The position numbers were made by a program, and so were the translations under genes. The notes under the pieces were generated by a model. It saw only the letters and a list, made by a program, of their open reading frames with translations. It ran no database searches and had not been told where the DNA came from. This document shows positions 46,052 through 55,678 of a stretch of DNA of 64,000 nt, one piece after another (positions within the stretch are counted from its first letter, which is position 1; the number at the start of each line of letters is the position of its first letter). The stretch is from Aphanothece saxicola GSE-SYN-MK-01-06B (lineage in GTDB: Bacteria > Cyanobacteriota > Cyanobacteriia > PCC-6307 > Cyanobiaceae): NCBI GenBank assembly GCA_019359745.1, contig JAHHGT010000009.1, positions 1-64,000 on the forward strand. The letters are read 5' to 3'.

Positions 46052-47074
46052 ATGCGCCGGAGTGTCCGTGAAGCCCTGGTTGGATTTTCCCTGCTGGCGG
46101 CCGTGGCCAGTGGCCTGGGCCTCTGGCTCTGGTTGCGCGGCGTCTCCCTGACCGGCAACACCTGGACGATCCGGGCCAGCTTCGCCGATGCCGCGGGTCT
46201 GGCCGTCCGGTCGCCGGTCACCTACCGGGGGGTGCTGGTGGGCAACGTGCGCAAGGTCACGGTCACCGATGCGGCCGTGGTGGCCGATCTGGAAATCACC
46301 AATCCGCGCCTGCGCCTGGCCCGGCCCCTGGTGGCTCGTGTGGCCTCGGCTTCCATGTTGGGGGGGGATGCCCAGGTGTCCCTGCTGGCCGGCGGCGGGC
46401 CCTTACCGACCAGCCTGCCGGGACCGCGCGATCGGGGCTGCAACAACAGCCGCATGGTGTGCAACGGCGGCCAGGTGAGCGGCATCGCGGCAGCCAGCTT
46501 CGACACCGTGACCGAGTCGGTGCAGGGTCTGCTCAACGAGGCTGAGAAGGAGCAGCTCGTGCAACAGATGGTGGCGGCCACCGCCGCCTTCTCCAAGACG
46601 GCCAAGGAGACCGAGCTGCTGACCAAGAGCGGTCAGGTGTTCCTGCGGGATGCCCAGGTCCTGGTCAGCCAGCTGAACCGCTCGGCGGGGAAGGTGGATC
46701 CCATCCTGACCAACCTCGACCTCGCCACGGCCGATGCCGCCAGGGCCTCCAAGCATGTCGGCAACCTGGCGGCGGCGCTCGACAACCCGAAGACCGTGGC
46801 CGACCTCCAGGCCACCCTGGCCAATGCCAAGCAGCTCACCGACCGCTGGTCGGCCGTCGGCGGCGACATGAGCAAGCTCACCGGCGATCCGAAGTTCCTC
46901 GACGGCATCCGCAGCGTCTCGGTCGGCCTGGGCAGGTTCTTCGAGGAGCTTTATCCGGCCGAGGTGGATGCGGCCCGCGACCGCAAGGCCCGCGAGGACG
47001 CCCGCCAGCAGGAGGCGAAGCAGGCCCGCCAGGCCGCCCAGGACCGGTTGGCGCCCACCGTCAGAAACCGTTGA
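46052..47074 (+). CDS. MlaD/MCE domain protein
   Basis: A 340-residue protein with an N-terminal membrane span ([19 protein letters not shown]), then a single MCE domain ([20 protein letters not shown]...[10 protein letters not shown]) and a C-terminal helical region with Ala/Lys/Gln-rich coiled-coil character. A Cys pair in [13 protein letters not shown] is unusual and could form a disulfide in the periplasm. MCE proteins form rings through which lipids pass, partnering with the ATPase immediately upstream. Its 3' end overlaps chlD by 14 bases tail to tail. Confidence 0.9.
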   Translation: MRRSVREALVGFSLLAAVASGLGLWLWLRGVSLTGNTWTIRASFADAAGLAVRSPVTYRGVLVGNVRKVTVTDAAVVADLEITNPRLRLARPLVARVASASMLGGDAQVSLLAGGGPLPTSLPGPRDRGCNNSRMVCNGGQVSGIAAASFDTVTESVQGLLNEAEKEQLVQQMVAATAAFSKTAKETELLTKSGQVFLRDAQVLVSQLNRSAGKVDPILTNLDLATADAARASKHVGNLAAALDNPKTVADLQATLANAKQLTDRWSAVGGDMSKLTGDPKFLDGIRSVSVGLGRFFEELYPAEVDAARDRKAREDARQQEAKQARQAAQDRLAPTVRNR

Positions 47075-49172
47075 TCGCCTCCAGGGCGATGGCGGCGATG
47101 GCTTGGTCGCTGGCCTTGGGCAGCTGCACATAGCGGCCGCCGGCGGCTTCGGCCAGTTCCTTGCCCATGCCGCTGCCGATGAACTTCCGCTCGGTGTCGA
47201 TCACCAGCAGTCGCAGCCCCAGGCTGCGGTAGCGGCTGGCCACCTGCCGCAGCTCCTCCTTGAGATCCACCGCTTCCTCCCCCTCCAGCGCCGGTTGCCC
47301 CAGGGAGCGGCTCAGGGGCACATTGCCGCGACCGTCGGTGATGGCGACCACCACGACCTGGCCCAGGTCGCCGGTGGCCAGGGCGTTCGCCCCCACCCGG
47401 GCCGCCTGGGCGAGGCCGTGGGCCAGGGGTGAGCCGCCGCCGCAGGGCATCGACTCCAGCCGCCGACGGGCGGCGGTGATCGAGCGGGTGGGCGGCAGCA
47501 GCACCTCGGCCTGCTCGCCGCGGAAGGTGATCAGGGCTACCTCGTCCCGGTTCTCGTAGGCCTCGGTGAGCAGGCGGATCACGGCCCCCTTGGCGCTCTG
47601 CATGCGGTTCAGGGCCATCGAGCCGCTGGCATCCACCAGGAAGACCACCAGGGCCCCGGCCTTGCGCTGCAGTTGCTTGGCCCGCAGATCCCCCTCCTCC
47701 ACGATCACCTTGCGGTGGGGCTCCCGGGCGCGACGTGCCTTCTGGTAGGGCGCGGCGGCCCGCAGGGTGGCGTCGATGGCGATGCGGCGCACGGGACCGC
47801 GGGGCAGCATCGGCTTGACGTAGCGGCCGCGGCTGTCGCTGAACACCACGGCCCGGCTGCCGCTGCCGCCGCTCTTGGCCTTCGCCGACGCGAACACCAG
47901 CAGGTCGGGGTCGATGGCGGTGGCCTCCGGGTCGAGCAGAAACTCCTCGGGGATCTGGGGTGGGGCCTGGTCCTCCGGGTTGTCGTCCTGGTCGTCGTCG
48001 TCCTGATCCTCAGGCTCGTCGGTGTCCGGCTCCTCCTGGGGCGGCTCCGGCTCCTCGGGGGGCTGCTCCCCCTGCGGCGGCGGCGGCGGTGGCGGCTCCA
48101 TGGGCTGGTCGGGATCCTGGGGCGGCAGCTGCAGGGCCCGCGGCGCGATCACCAGTCGCACCGCCACCTGCAGGTCGTCCGCCTCCACCTGGTCGCGGCC
48201 GCAGAGGGCCGCATGGGCCCGGGCCACCCGCTCCGCGTAGAGCTCGGCCCGGTGCCCCTCGACGCCGCCGCGGATGGCTTCGGTGACCAGGTAGCGGATC
48301 TGCTCGCGATCGATGGCCACATCCGGCAGCCACTGACGGGCCAGCAGCAGCTGGGTGGCCAGGGCCTCGGTTTCCTCCTGAAAGCGGGCGCCGAAGGCGG
48401 TGCTGGAGGCGCCGTGGTCGAGGGCCGAGCGGGTGATCGCCACCCGCTGGTCGGTGTCGAGCAACTGGTTGGCCGACAGGGCGATGGCGAAGCGATCCAG
48501 CAGGTGGTCGCGCACCGCCCCCTCCTCCGGGTTGTAGGTGGCGATCAGCAGGCAGCGGCAGGGGTGCGACAGGCTCAGCCCCTCGCGCTCGATGCGGTTC
48601 TCGCCGGAGCCCACCGCCGCCAGCAGCAGGTTGGTGATGCCGTCGTCCAGCAGGTTGAGTTCATCGACGTAGAGCACCCCGCGGTGGGCCTCCGCCAGCA
48701 GCCCGGGCTGGAAGACCGCGGCGCCCGCATTCAGGGAGGCGGTCACGTCCACTGAGCCGATCAGCCGGTCCTCGGTGACCCCCAGGGGCACCTGGATGAA
48801 CGGCGCCGGCATCACCCGGGTGGGCAGCAAAGCAGCCGGGTCGGCGCCGCTGGCATCGCCGCCCAGTTCGGTGATGCGGCGTCGGGTGGCGGCGTCCCAT
48901 TCGTCGGGCCGGGTGGGATCGGCCTGCAGCAGCCCCGGGCCATCCGCCAGATCGATCACGTCGATCGGTGGCAGCAGGGCGTGGAGTCCCCGGGCGAGCA
49001 CCGACTTGCCGGTGCCGCGGCCGCCGGCGATCACCACGCCGCCCAGGCCGGGGTCCACCGCCGCCAGCAGCAGGGCCAGCTTCAGGGTGCCGTGGCCGGT
49101 GATGGCGGCCAGCGGAAAGCTGCCGGTGGGGGCGGCACCGGCGGGCGCGGCAGGGGACCCGCTGACGACCAT
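47061..49172 (-). CDS. chlD: Magnesium chelatase subunit D
   Basis: A 703-residue protein: N-terminal AAA+ domain with [18 protein letters not shown] and [14 protein letters not shown], a Pro/Glu/Asp-rich linker (48000-48130, runs of P and D/E), and a C-terminal von Willebrand A domain with the MIDAS motif [12 protein letters not shown]. ChlD partners with ChlI and ChlH to insert Mg into protoporphyrin IX, the first step of chlorophyll synthesis. Walker A is intact here, although the D subunit usually has little ATPase activity. ATG 49172 is used; upstream in-frame codons are non-conserved. Confidence 0.96.
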   Translation of the reverse strand: MVVSGSPAAPAGAAPTGSFPLAAITGHGTLKLALLLAAVDPGLGGVVIAGGRGTGKSVLARGLHALLPPIDVIDLADGPGLLQADPTRPDEWDAATRRRITELGGDASGADPAALLPTRVMPAPFIQVPLGVTEDRLIGSVDVTASLNAGAAVFQPGLLAEAHRGVLYVDELNLLDDGITNLLLAAVGSGENRIEREGLSLSHPCRCLLIATYNPEEGAVRDHLLDRFAIALSANQLLDTDQRVAITRSALDHGASSTAFGARFQEETEALATQLLLARQWLPDVAIDREQIRYLVTEAIRGGVEGHRAELYAERVARAHAALCGRDQVEADDLQVAVRLVIAPRALQLPPQDPDQPMEPPPPPPPQGEQPPEEPEPPQEEPDTDEPEDQDDDDQDDNPEDQAPPQIPEEFLLDPEATAIDPDLLVFASAKAKSGGSGSRAVVFSDSRGRYVKPMLPRGPVRRIAIDATLRAAAPYQKARRAREPHRKVIVEEGDLRAKQLQRKAGALVVFLVDASGSMALNRMQSAKGAVIRLLTEAYENRDEVALITFRGEQAEVLLPPTRSITAARRRLESMPCGGGSPLAHGLAQAARVGANALATGDLGQVVVVAITDGRGNVPLSRSLGQPALEGEEAVDLKEELRQVASRYRSLGLRLLVIDTERKFIGSGMGKELAEAAGGRYVQLPKASDQAIAAIALEAINGF

Positions 49173-49255
49173 GGGGCAGAGGCTGCGTGGGGTTGGGGCA
49201 GTCTGGCGGAAGGGCGGCAGCGATACCCTCCCCGCCAGGCCCTGGCCGGACCGCG

Positions 49256-49849
49256 ATGCACCTCCGCCCCTGCTCCAGCCTGGCCATCGCCCTGGGGGCC
49301 AATCTGGGCGATCCGGCCGCCAGCTTTGCAGCGGTCCGGCCTCTGCTGGCGGCGGCGCTGGTGGCCTGGGCCGGTGCACCGCTGCAGCTGAGCTGGTCGC
49401 CCCGGTTCCGCACGGCGCCGGTGGGGGGGCCGCCGGGGCAGCCGCCCTACCTCAATGCCGTCCTGCTGGTGCGGCCTGGGCCTGGTGTGGTGCCGCAAGT
49501 GTCCTGGCCCGACCCGCTGGCGCTGCTGGATCGCCTGCTGCGGCTGGAGGCGGCGTTCGGCCGCGAGCGCCGCGAGCGCTGGGGACCCCGCCGTCTCGAC
49601 CTCGATCTGCTCTGGTGCGGCGCCACCACCTGCTGCAGCCCTGAGCTGGTGTTGCCCCATCCGCGCCTGGGGGAGCGCGCCTTCGTGCTGGCCCCCCTGG
49701 CGGCGATCGATCCGGATCTGCCGCTGCCCGTGGCGGCCGCCGGCCGTCCCGTCTCGGCCGCCGAGGCCCTGGCGGCCCTGCCGCTGGTGCCTGGGGAGCC
49801 CGAGCCCCAGGCCCTGGCCGGCGGCCCGGGCTGGCCCGAGGGTCCCTGA
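49256..49849 (+). CDS. folK: HPPK, 2-amino-4-hydroxy-6-hydroxymethyldihydropteridine pyrophosphokinase
   Basis: A 197-residue enzyme with [13 protein letters not shown] (N-terminal HPPK motif), [22 protein letters not shown] (substrate and ATP-binding signature) and [20 protein letters not shown]. It transfers pyrophosphate from ATP in folate synthesis. The Ala/Pro-rich tail is longer than usual. Divergent from chlD (83 bases between starts). Confidence 0.95.
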   Translation: MHLRPCSSLAIALGANLGDPAASFAAVRPLLAAALVAWAGAPLQLSWSPRFRTAPVGGPPGQPPYLNAVLLVRPGPGVVPQVSWPDPLALLDRLLRLEAAFGRERRERWGPRRLDLDLLWCGATTCCSPELVLPHPRLGERAFVLAPLAAIDPDLPLPVAAAGRPVSAAEALAALPLVPGEPEPQALAGGPGWPEGP

Positions 49850-49902
49850 ACCGCGACCTCCGGCCCCAGCCCGTCACACTGGGGGCCCGAACGGCCCGCT
49901 CC

Positions 49903-50463
49903 ATGGCTCCCCTGCCGCCCCCTGAGCCCTGCACCCACCTGGAAACCACCGCCGCCCTGCAGGCCAGGAAGGTGCGTTTCGAGCTCAACCGGGTGGTGCT
50001 GCCGATCGGCATCGAGGGCACCTACGGCGTGATCCGCCATCCGGGCGCCTCCCTGGCGGTACCGGTGCTCGAGGACGGCCGGGTGGTGATCCTGCGCCAG
50101 TACCGCTTCGCCGTGGCCGGCCGGCTGCTGGAGTTCCCGGCCGGAACCCTGGAGGAGGGGGAGGAGCCCCTGGGCTCGATGCAGCGGGAGCTGGAGGAGG
50201 AGACCGGCTACAGCGCCAGCCGCTGGGATGCCCTTGGGGCCATGCACCCCTGCCCTGGGTATTCCGACGAGGTGATCCACCTCTTCATGGCCCGCGACCT
50301 CACCCTGCTGCAGGACCGCCCCCCCGGCGACGACGACGAGGACATGGAGGTGCTGCTGCTGGAGCCGGCCCAGCTGGATGCGCTCCTGGCCAGCGGCGAT
50401 GAGGCCCTGGACGGCAAAACCGTGACCGCCTGGTACCGCGCCCGTCAGCTGCTGGGACTCTGA
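49903..50463 (+). CDS. Nudix hydrolase, ADP-ribose pyrophosphatase type
   Basis: A 186-residue Nudix protein with the full box GTLEEGEEPLGSMQRELEEE then TGY, and an upstream VVILRQYRFAVAGRLLEFPA typical of ADP-sugar pyrophosphatases. A conserved Pro follows the box in MHPCPGYSDE. It would hydrolyse ADP-ribose or related nucleotide sugars, a housecleaning role. The stop overlaps the photolyase start (TGATG), so both are probably co-translated. Confidence 0.9.
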   Translation: MAPLPPPEPCTHLETTAALQARKVRFELNRVVLPIGIEGTYGVIRHPGASLAVPVLEDGRVVILRQYRFAVAGRLLEFPAGTLEEGEEPLGSMQRELEEETGYSASRWDALGAMHPCPGYSDEVIHLFMARDLTLLQDRPPGDDDEDMEVLLLEPAQLDALLASGDEALDGKTVTAWYRARQLLGL

Positions 50464-51944
50464 TGGCCCCGGAGCGCTGGCTGTTCTGGCACCGCCGTGA
50501 CCTGCGCCTGGCCGACAACCTGGGTCTGGCGGCGGCCGCGGCTGCCACCCCGGCGGTCACCGGCGTGTTCGTGCTGGATCCGGCGATTCTTGCCGACCCG
50601 CTGATGGCGCCGGCCCGGGTCTGGTTTCTCTGCGAGAGCCTGCGGGAACTGGCGGATCGCTGGCGGGCGGCCGGCGGCCGGCTGTTGATCCTGAAGGGCG
50701 AGCCGGCCGAGCTGATCCCCCGGGCCGCCCTGGCCGTGGGCGCCAGCGTGGTGGCCTGGAACCGCGAGGTGGAGCCCTACGGCCGCGAGCGCGACCGGCA
50801 GGTGGCGGCAGCGCTGCAGGGCCAGGGCACCCGGGTGCTGGTGGACTGGGACCAGCTGCTGGTGGCGCCGGAGGCGATCCGCACCGGCGCCGGGGAGCCC
50901 TACCGGGTCTATGGCCCCTTCCTGCGCAACTGGCGCGGCCAGGTGGAGGGGCGCGCCGGCAACCTGGCGCCGGTGGAGGCCCCCATCGGCCTGCTGGATC
51001 TTGATCCCGCCGTCTTGCCGGTGGAGAACGCCCCCCTCTGGGCCGCCCTGCCCAGGATGGACGCGGTGCCCACGGCTGAGGAGCTGGGGTTCCGTTTCGC
51101 CGGTGTCGACCTCTGCCCGTGCCGTCCTGGCGAAGCAGCCGCCCTGGCGCAGTTGCAGGCCTTCGCCGACGGCGGGGTGAACGGCGGTCCCCTGGTTGCC
51201 TACGAGCCGGGCCGAAATTTCCCTGGTGAGGCCGGCACCTCCGGGCTGTCCGCCGCCCTCAGTTTCGGCAGCCTCAGCCCCCGCCAGGCCTGGGCCGCCG
51301 CCCAGGGGGCCCGGGCCCTCGCCCGCAGTGAGGAAGCCCTTGGCTCCATCGGTATCTGGGAACAGGAGTTGGCCTGGCGGGAGTTCTACCAGCAGGCTCT
51401 GTTCCATTTTCCCGAGCTGGCCGATGGTCCCTACCGGCCGCAGTGGCGCCACTTCCCCTGGGACAACGATCCGGCGCGCTTCCAGGCCTGGTGCCAGGGG
51501 CTGACCGGCGTGCCGATCGTGGACGCGGCGATGCGCCAGCTCAAGGCCAGCGGCTGGATGCACAACCGCTGCCGCATGGTGGTGGCGTCCTTTCTGGTCA
51601 AGGATCTGATCGTGGACTGGCGCTGGGGCGAGCGCGCCTTCATGGAGCAGCTGGTGGATGGCGACCTGGCCGCCAACAACGGCGGCTGGCAGTGGAGCGC
51701 CAGCAGCGGCATGGATCCCAAGCCCCTGCGCATCTTCAACCCCTTCACGCAGGCGAGCAAGTTCGATCCCGAGGCCACCTACATCCGCCGCTGGCTGCCT
51801 GAATTGGCCCATGTGGCCACCGCCGACCTGATCAGCGGCGACATCGCGCCGCTGGAACGGCGTGGTTACCCCGCGCCGATCGTCAGCCACAAGGTCCAGC
51901 AGGCCCGCTTCAAGGCCCTGCATGCCGCCTTGCCCAAGGGCTAG
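50463..51944 (+). CDS. phrA: Deoxyribodipyrimidine photolyase (CPD photolyase, class I type)
   Basis: A 493-residue cryptochrome/photolyase. The antenna domain starts WLFWHRRDLRLADNLGL; the FAD domain carries WEQELAWREFYQQALFHFPE, PIVDAAMRQLKASGWMHNRC, DLAANNGGWQWSASSG and the end PLRIFNPFTQASKFDPEA. These match class I CPD photolyases, which repair UV dimers with blue light. A cryptochrome function is less likely given the conserved repair-site residues. The antenna chromophore cannot be told from sequence alone. Confidence 0.93.
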   Translation: MAPERWLFWHRRDLRLADNLGLAAAAAATPAVTGVFVLDPAILADPLMAPARVWFLCESLRELADRWRAAGGRLLILKGEPAELIPRAALAVGASVVAWNREVEPYGRERDRQVAAALQGQGTRVLVDWDQLLVAPEAIRTGAGEPYRVYGPFLRNWRGQVEGRAGNLAPVEAPIGLLDLDPAVLPVENAPLWAALPRMDAVPTAEELGFRFAGVDLCPCRPGEAAALAQLQAFADGGVNGGPLVAYEPGRNFPGEAGTSGLSAALSFGSLSPRQAWAAAQGARALARSEEALGSIGIWEQELAWREFYQQALFHFPELADGPYRPQWRHFPWDNDPARFQAWCQGLTGVPIVDAAMRQLKASGWMHNRCRMVVASFLVKDLIVDWRWGERAFMEQLVDGDLAANNGGWQWSASSGMDPKPLRIFNPFTQASKFDPEATYIRRWLPELAHVATADLISGDIAPLERRGYPAPIVSHKVQQARFKALHAALPKG

Positions 51945-51956
51945 GGGACCAAGTCT

Positions 51957-53159
51957 TCAGGCGACGACCGCTGCGGCCCTCACCAGGCTGCGCACCGCGG
52001 CGATGACGCTGTCCTGTTGCTCGACGCTGAGTTCGGGAAAGATCGGCAGGCTGAGCACTTCGGCGCAGAGCCGCTCGGTGATCGGCAGGCTGCCGGGGGC
52101 GTACCCCAGGGAGGCGTAGGCCGGTTGCCGGTGGATGGGAATCGGGTAATAAATGATCGTCGTCACCCCGGCCTCCTGCAGCTGCTGCTTCAGCCAATCG
52201 CGGCAGCAGGCCTCGGGCAGCCCGAAGCTGGCGCTGTCGGCGGCGGGGGTGCAGCGTCCGCCACAGGCGATCGTGGCGGCCGGGCAGTGGGGCACCCGCA
52301 CCACGAACTGATTCCAGCTGTGGCCCTCCGGTCCGGGGGCCGCGGGCATCAGGCCCGGCAGGCCCGCCAGTTCCCGCTGGTAGCGCTCGGCGATGGCCCG
52401 CCGCCGTTCCACCCAGCCGGCCAGGTGCGGCAGCTTCACCATCAACACCGCGGCCTGCATGGCATCGAGCCGGCTGTTGTAACCGAGGTCGGTGTGCAGG
52501 TAGCGGCGTGGCATGCCGTGCACCGCCAGTTCCCGGATCCGCTGGGCCAGCACCGGATCGCGGCAGACCACCATGCCTCCGTCGCCTGCGGCCCCGAGGT
52601 TCTTGGTGGGGAAGAAGCTGAAGCAGCCGGCGTCGCCCCAGCCGCCCACCGGCCGCCCGGCCCAGCTGGCGCCGCTGGCCTGGGCGCAGTCCTCGATCAC
52701 CAGCAGGTGGTGGGCGGCGGCGATGGCCATGATCCGCTCCATGTCCACCGGCCGGCCGAACAGATGCACCGGCATCAGGGCGCGGGTGGCGGGCGTGATG
52801 GCGGCGCCGATCGCCTCCAGATCGATCAGGTAAGTGTCCGGATCCACGTCCACGAACACCGGCGTGGCCCCCACGGCGCTGATCGCCTCGGCGGTGGCGA
52901 AGAAGCTGAACGAACTGGTGATCACCTCGTCACCGGTACCGATGCCCAGGGCACGCAGACCCAGCACCAGGGCGTCGGTGCCGCTGTTGCAGCCGATGGC
53001 GTGCGGGACGCTGCAGGCGTCGGCGAAGGCGGCCTCGAAGCCGCTGATGGTGGTCCCCCCGATGTACTGGCCGCTGCGCAAGACCTCGAGGACAGCGTGA
53101 TCGAGCTCGTCTCCCAGCTGGTGCAGTTGCTCGCTGAGACTGAAGGGGGGCACTTGCAT
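51957..53159 (-). CDS. DegT/DnrJ/EryC1/StrS-family sugar aminotransferase
   Basis: A 400-residue PLP enzyme: GCNSGTDALVLGLRALGI (cofactor phosphate site), VIEDCAQASGASW (PLP-ring Asp), CFSFFPTKNLGAAGDGGMVV (internal aldimine Lys) and GYNSRLDAMQAAVL. Members aminate keto-sugar nucleotides such as UDP- or dTDP-4-keto sugars for surface glycans. An unusual insertion before RDWLKQQLQEAG contains HCPAATIACGGRCTPAA and ends EACC, giving five cysteines. ATG 53159 is the start; the larger frame further upstream is not protein-like. Transcribed toward the photolyase gene. Confidence 0.9.
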   Translation of the reverse strand: MQVPPFSLSEQLHQLGDELDHAVLEVLRSGQYIGGTTISGFEAAFADACSVPHAIGCNSGTDALVLGLRALGIGTGDEVITSSFSFFATAEAISAVGATPVFVDVDPDTYLIDLEAIGAAITPATRALMPVHLFGRPVDMERIMAIAAAHHLLVIEDCAQASGASWAGRPVGGWGDAGCFSFFPTKNLGAAGDGGMVVCRDPVLAQRIRELAVHGMPRRYLHTDLGYNSRLDAMQAAVLMVKLPHLAGWVERRRAIAERYQRELAGLPGLMPAAPGPEGHSWNQFVVRVPHCPAATIACGGRCTPAADSASFGLPEACCRDWLKQQLQEAGVTTIIYYPIPIHRQPAYASLGYAPGSLPITERLCAEVLSLPIFPELSVEQQDSVIAAVRSLVRAAAVVA

Positions 53160-53333
53160 GGCGGCAACATTAAGCCTGCGGATCCGACCCAGGTCGACCG
53201 CACGTTCCCTGTTCAGCGGCGTGCCCGGGGCCAGCGTGGCGAAAGCGGTGAGGACGCTGGATCTGCCGCCCTTGCTGCAGAGCGGATGGGGAGGCTGGGT
53301 AAGGATCATCGCCGTGATCGCGTTGCCTTTGCT

Positions 53334-53927
53334 GTGCCGCCCCTCTGCCCGCTGGTCAGCGGCCTGCTGGGAAGACCCCTGCTGGGGTTGCCTCTGGTGG
53401 CGGCTCTTCTGGCCGGCTGCGTGCCGTCCGATCAGCGCCCGAGTGGCCGGGTCTACCCCCTGCCGCGGCACCAGCCCCACGACGGACTGGCCGTGGTGAC
53501 ACGGCCCGGTGGCAAGGGCCTGCACATCTGGATCGAGACCGACACCAGCCGGCCCGGCGTCTGCCGGCCCCGCTGGCTCCCCGATGCCGCCCGGCTTCAG
53601 GGCGGCAACGGGACGGCCCCCACCAGCTTCGGGCTGGCCCCACGGGAGGAGTTCTTCCTCGCCCAGGAGCGGGGGCCGGTGCGGCTGGCCCTGCGGCGCC
53701 AGGCGGAGGGTCTCTGCCGCCAGCGTGCCCCTGACAGCGTCTTTGTCTGGGAGCCGCCGCCCCGCACCGCGGCGCAGCACCGGCCACCGGTGCTGCCCCT
53801 GCTGGAGGAGCCCGAACTGCTCAGCGACCCGCGGGCGATCCGGCGGGCCGAAAAGCGGCTGCTGGGGCTGCCCCTCACCCCCGAGGATCTGGAAGAACCG
53901 GAGGAATCCCAGCCCGGAGGTTCCTGA
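53334..53927 (+). CDS. Predicted lipoprotein, unknown function
   Basis: A protein of about 197 residues from GTG 53334 with a lipoprotein signal peptide (GRPLLGLPLVAALLAGC, lipobox LAGC near residue 29). An ATG at 53286 would add 16 polar residues. The mature part has GLHIWIETDTSRPG, a helical RPPVLPLLEEPELLSDPRAI and an acidic end EDLEEPEESQPGGS, suggesting a small periplasmic domain. I do not recognise the family. It is divergent from the aminotransferase gene and convergent with the phosphopantetheinyl transferase gene. Confidence 0.7.
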   Translation: MPPLCPLVSGLLGRPLLGLPLVAALLAGCVPSDQRPSGRVYPLPRHQPHDGLAVVTRPGGKGLHIWIETDTSRPGVCRPRWLPDAARLQGGNGTAPTSFGLAPREEFFLAQERGPVRLALRRQAEGLCRQRAPDSVFVWEPPPRTAAQHRPPVLPLLEEPELLSDPRAIRRAEKRLLGLPLTPEDLEEPEESQPGGS

Positions 53928-53945
53928 CGGAGCGGTCGTGTTGCT

Positions 53946-54674
53946 TCAGGCCAGGGCCGCGGCGCCCACGTAGCCATCCGGCAGGGTCAGGGGCCAGAGG
54001 TCAGGGACCTCCCGGGTCCGCCCGTCGGCAGGGGCCCCAGCGAACAGGCCCACTCCCGTCGCCTTGTGGCCCGCCTCCAGCCGGCACCAGGCCGCTAGGA
54101 AGGCAGCGCCGCGCCGCTCCTCGGCCAGGGTCCGGATCCGCTCCGATTCGCCCGTTGACAGAAAGCGATCGGCGATGGCCTCCCACTCCGGCACCGGCCG
54201 TCGCTGCTCCACATCCACCCCCACCGGCCGCTGGGGGTGAAAGCCCAAGAGGATCAGATCCCCCGAATGGGACACGTTGAACCGTGGGGGGAGCTCCCCC
54301 CTCCGTTTCCCCAAGGCCCCCTGGGGGAGCAGCTCCGGCTTGCCATGGGGCCCGACCCCCAGCACCAGGCCGGCGGGATCGCACCCCAGCCACCCACCAA
54401 GCAGCCACCGCAGCGCCCCCCGACCGAGCAGGAACCGCTCGCCATCCTCCTGGCGCCGCAGCTGGCGCAGGCGTTGACGATCGCCCGGATCCAGCAGATC
54501 CCCCAGGGGTGCCACCAGCGCCTTGACCTGCGGCTTCCGTCGATCCAGCAGCACAAGCAGCGGAGCCGCAGCGGGTGCGGTTCCTGGCCAGGGCGGCAGC
54601 GCCAGGCCGCCGCCGGGGTCAGGCCAGGCCACCGGAGCGATCGCCGCACGTACGGGAGAATCGCCGGATTGCAT
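53946..54674 (-). CDS. 4'-phosphopantetheinyl transferase (Sfp/HetI type)
   Basis: A 242-residue protein with the PPTase blocks: FNVSHSGDLILLGFHP, VGVDVEQRRPVP (Mg-binding Asp and acid) and AAWCRLEAGHKATG. The last block normally reads W-x-x-KEA-x-x-K; here the Lys before Glu is Leu while Glu and the later Lys remain, so the catalytic Lys change deserves notice. PPTases attach the phosphopantetheine arm to acyl carrier proteins. The start ATG 54674 faces divergently away from fabI, only 28 bases apart, linking carrier activation and fatty acid synthesis. Confidence 0.85.
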   Translation of the reverse strand: MQSGDSPVRAAIAPVAWPDPGGGLALPPWPGTAPAAAPLLVLLDRRKPQVKALVAPLGDLLDPGDRQRLRQLRRQEDGERFLLGRGALRWLLGGWLGCDPAGLVLGVGPHGKPELLPQGALGKRRGELPPRFNVSHSGDLILLGFHPQRPVGVDVEQRRPVPEWEAIADRFLSTGESERIRTLAEERRGAAFLAAWCRLEAGHKATGVGLFAGAPADGRTREVPDLWPLTLPDGYVGAAALA

Positions 54675-54702
54675 CCTCCCGCCCTCCGGCGTTCTGCTCC
54701 CC

Positions 54703-55485
54703 ATGCTCCTTGATCTGCGCGGCAAGAAGGCCCTCGTCACCGGCATCGCCAACAACCGCTCGATCGCCTGGGGCATCGCCCAACAGCTGGCGGCGGCGGG
54801 CTGCGAACTGGGCATCACCTACCTGCCGGACGATCGGGGTCGCTTCGAGGGCAAGGTGCGCGAACTCACCGCCCCCCTGAATCCCACCCTGTTCGAGCCC
54901 CTTGACGTGCAGAACCCTGCCCAGATCGAGGCCCTGTTCCAGCGCATCGCCGAGCAGTGGGGAACGCTGGATGTGCTGATCCACTGCCTGGCCTTCGCCG
55001 GCAAGGACGAGCTGGTGGGAGATTTCAGCGCCATCAGTCCGGAGGGCTTCGCCCGGGCGCTGGAGGTGAGCGCCTATTCACTGGCGCCCCTCTGCCGCCA
55101 TGCCAAGCCCCTGTTCAGCCCGGGGGCAAGCGTGATCACCCTGAGCTACCTGGGCGCCGAGCGGGCGATCCCCAACTACAACGTGATGGGCGTGGCCAAG
55201 GCGGCCCTGGAGGCCTCGGTGCGCTATCTGGCGGCCGAACTGGGCCCCGAGCGGCAGGTGCGGGTGAACGCCATCAGCGCCGGCCCGATCCGCACCCTGG
55301 CCAGCTCGGCGATCGGCGGCATCCTCGACATGATCCACAACGTCGAGGAGAAGGCCCCCCTGCGTCGCACCGTCACCCAGGACGAGGTGGGCGCCACCGC
55401 CGCCTTCCTGGCCAGCCCCCTGGCCAGCGGCATCACCGGCCAGGTGATCTACGTGGATGCCGGGTATTGCATCACGGGGATGTGA
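54703..55485 (+). CDS. fabI: Enoyl-[acyl-carrier-protein] reductase (NADH), FabI
   Basis: A 260-residue SDR with the FabI signatures VTGIANNRSIAWGIAQQLAA, LIHCLAFAG, TLSYLGAERAIPNYNVMG (catalytic Tyr) with VAKAALEASVRYLA (Lys), and PIRTLASSAIGG. It reduces the enoyl-ACP double bond in the last step of each elongation cycle. The length is exactly the family norm. ATG 54703 is the start; upstream in-frame residues are antisense to the PPTase gene and rejected. Confidence 0.96.
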   Translation: MLLDLRGKKALVTGIANNRSIAWGIAQQLAAAGCELGITYLPDDRGRFEGKVRELTAPLNPTLFEPLDVQNPAQIEALFQRIAEQWGTLDVLIHCLAFAGKDELVGDFSAISPEGFARALEVSAYSLAPLCRHAKPLFSPGASVITLSYLGAERAIPNYNVMGVAKAALEASVRYLAAELGPERQVRVNAISAGPIRTLASSAIGGILDMIHNVEEKAPLRRTVTQDEVGATAAFLASPLASGITGQVIYVDAGYCITGM

Positions 55486-55678
55486 GGCGGCGCTTCACCA
55501 GACTGACCCCTTCCCCTGCGGCAGCCCCTTCTACGCTGTCATCCGCGCAAGCAGCTTCGTCTCCGCATGGGTCAGGCGATCGGCCCATTGGGAGTGCTCG
55601 TGGCCGACAGGCTAAAACTTTGTTCTGGCGCTGACAATTAGGCCGAAACTGTTCGTTCGATTTTACGATCCGCGCAAG

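Noticed and set aside
47673-48755. 360-codon plus-strand frame opposite chlD
   Set aside because: Arg/Leu/Gly shadow caused by the Pro/Glu/Asp linker of ChlD on the other strand.
52017-53333. 5' part of a 636-codon plus-strand frame covering the aminotransferase gene
   Set aside because: Only the part from about 53286/53334 looks real (lipoprotein signal). The earlier part is antisense to the DegT-family gene.
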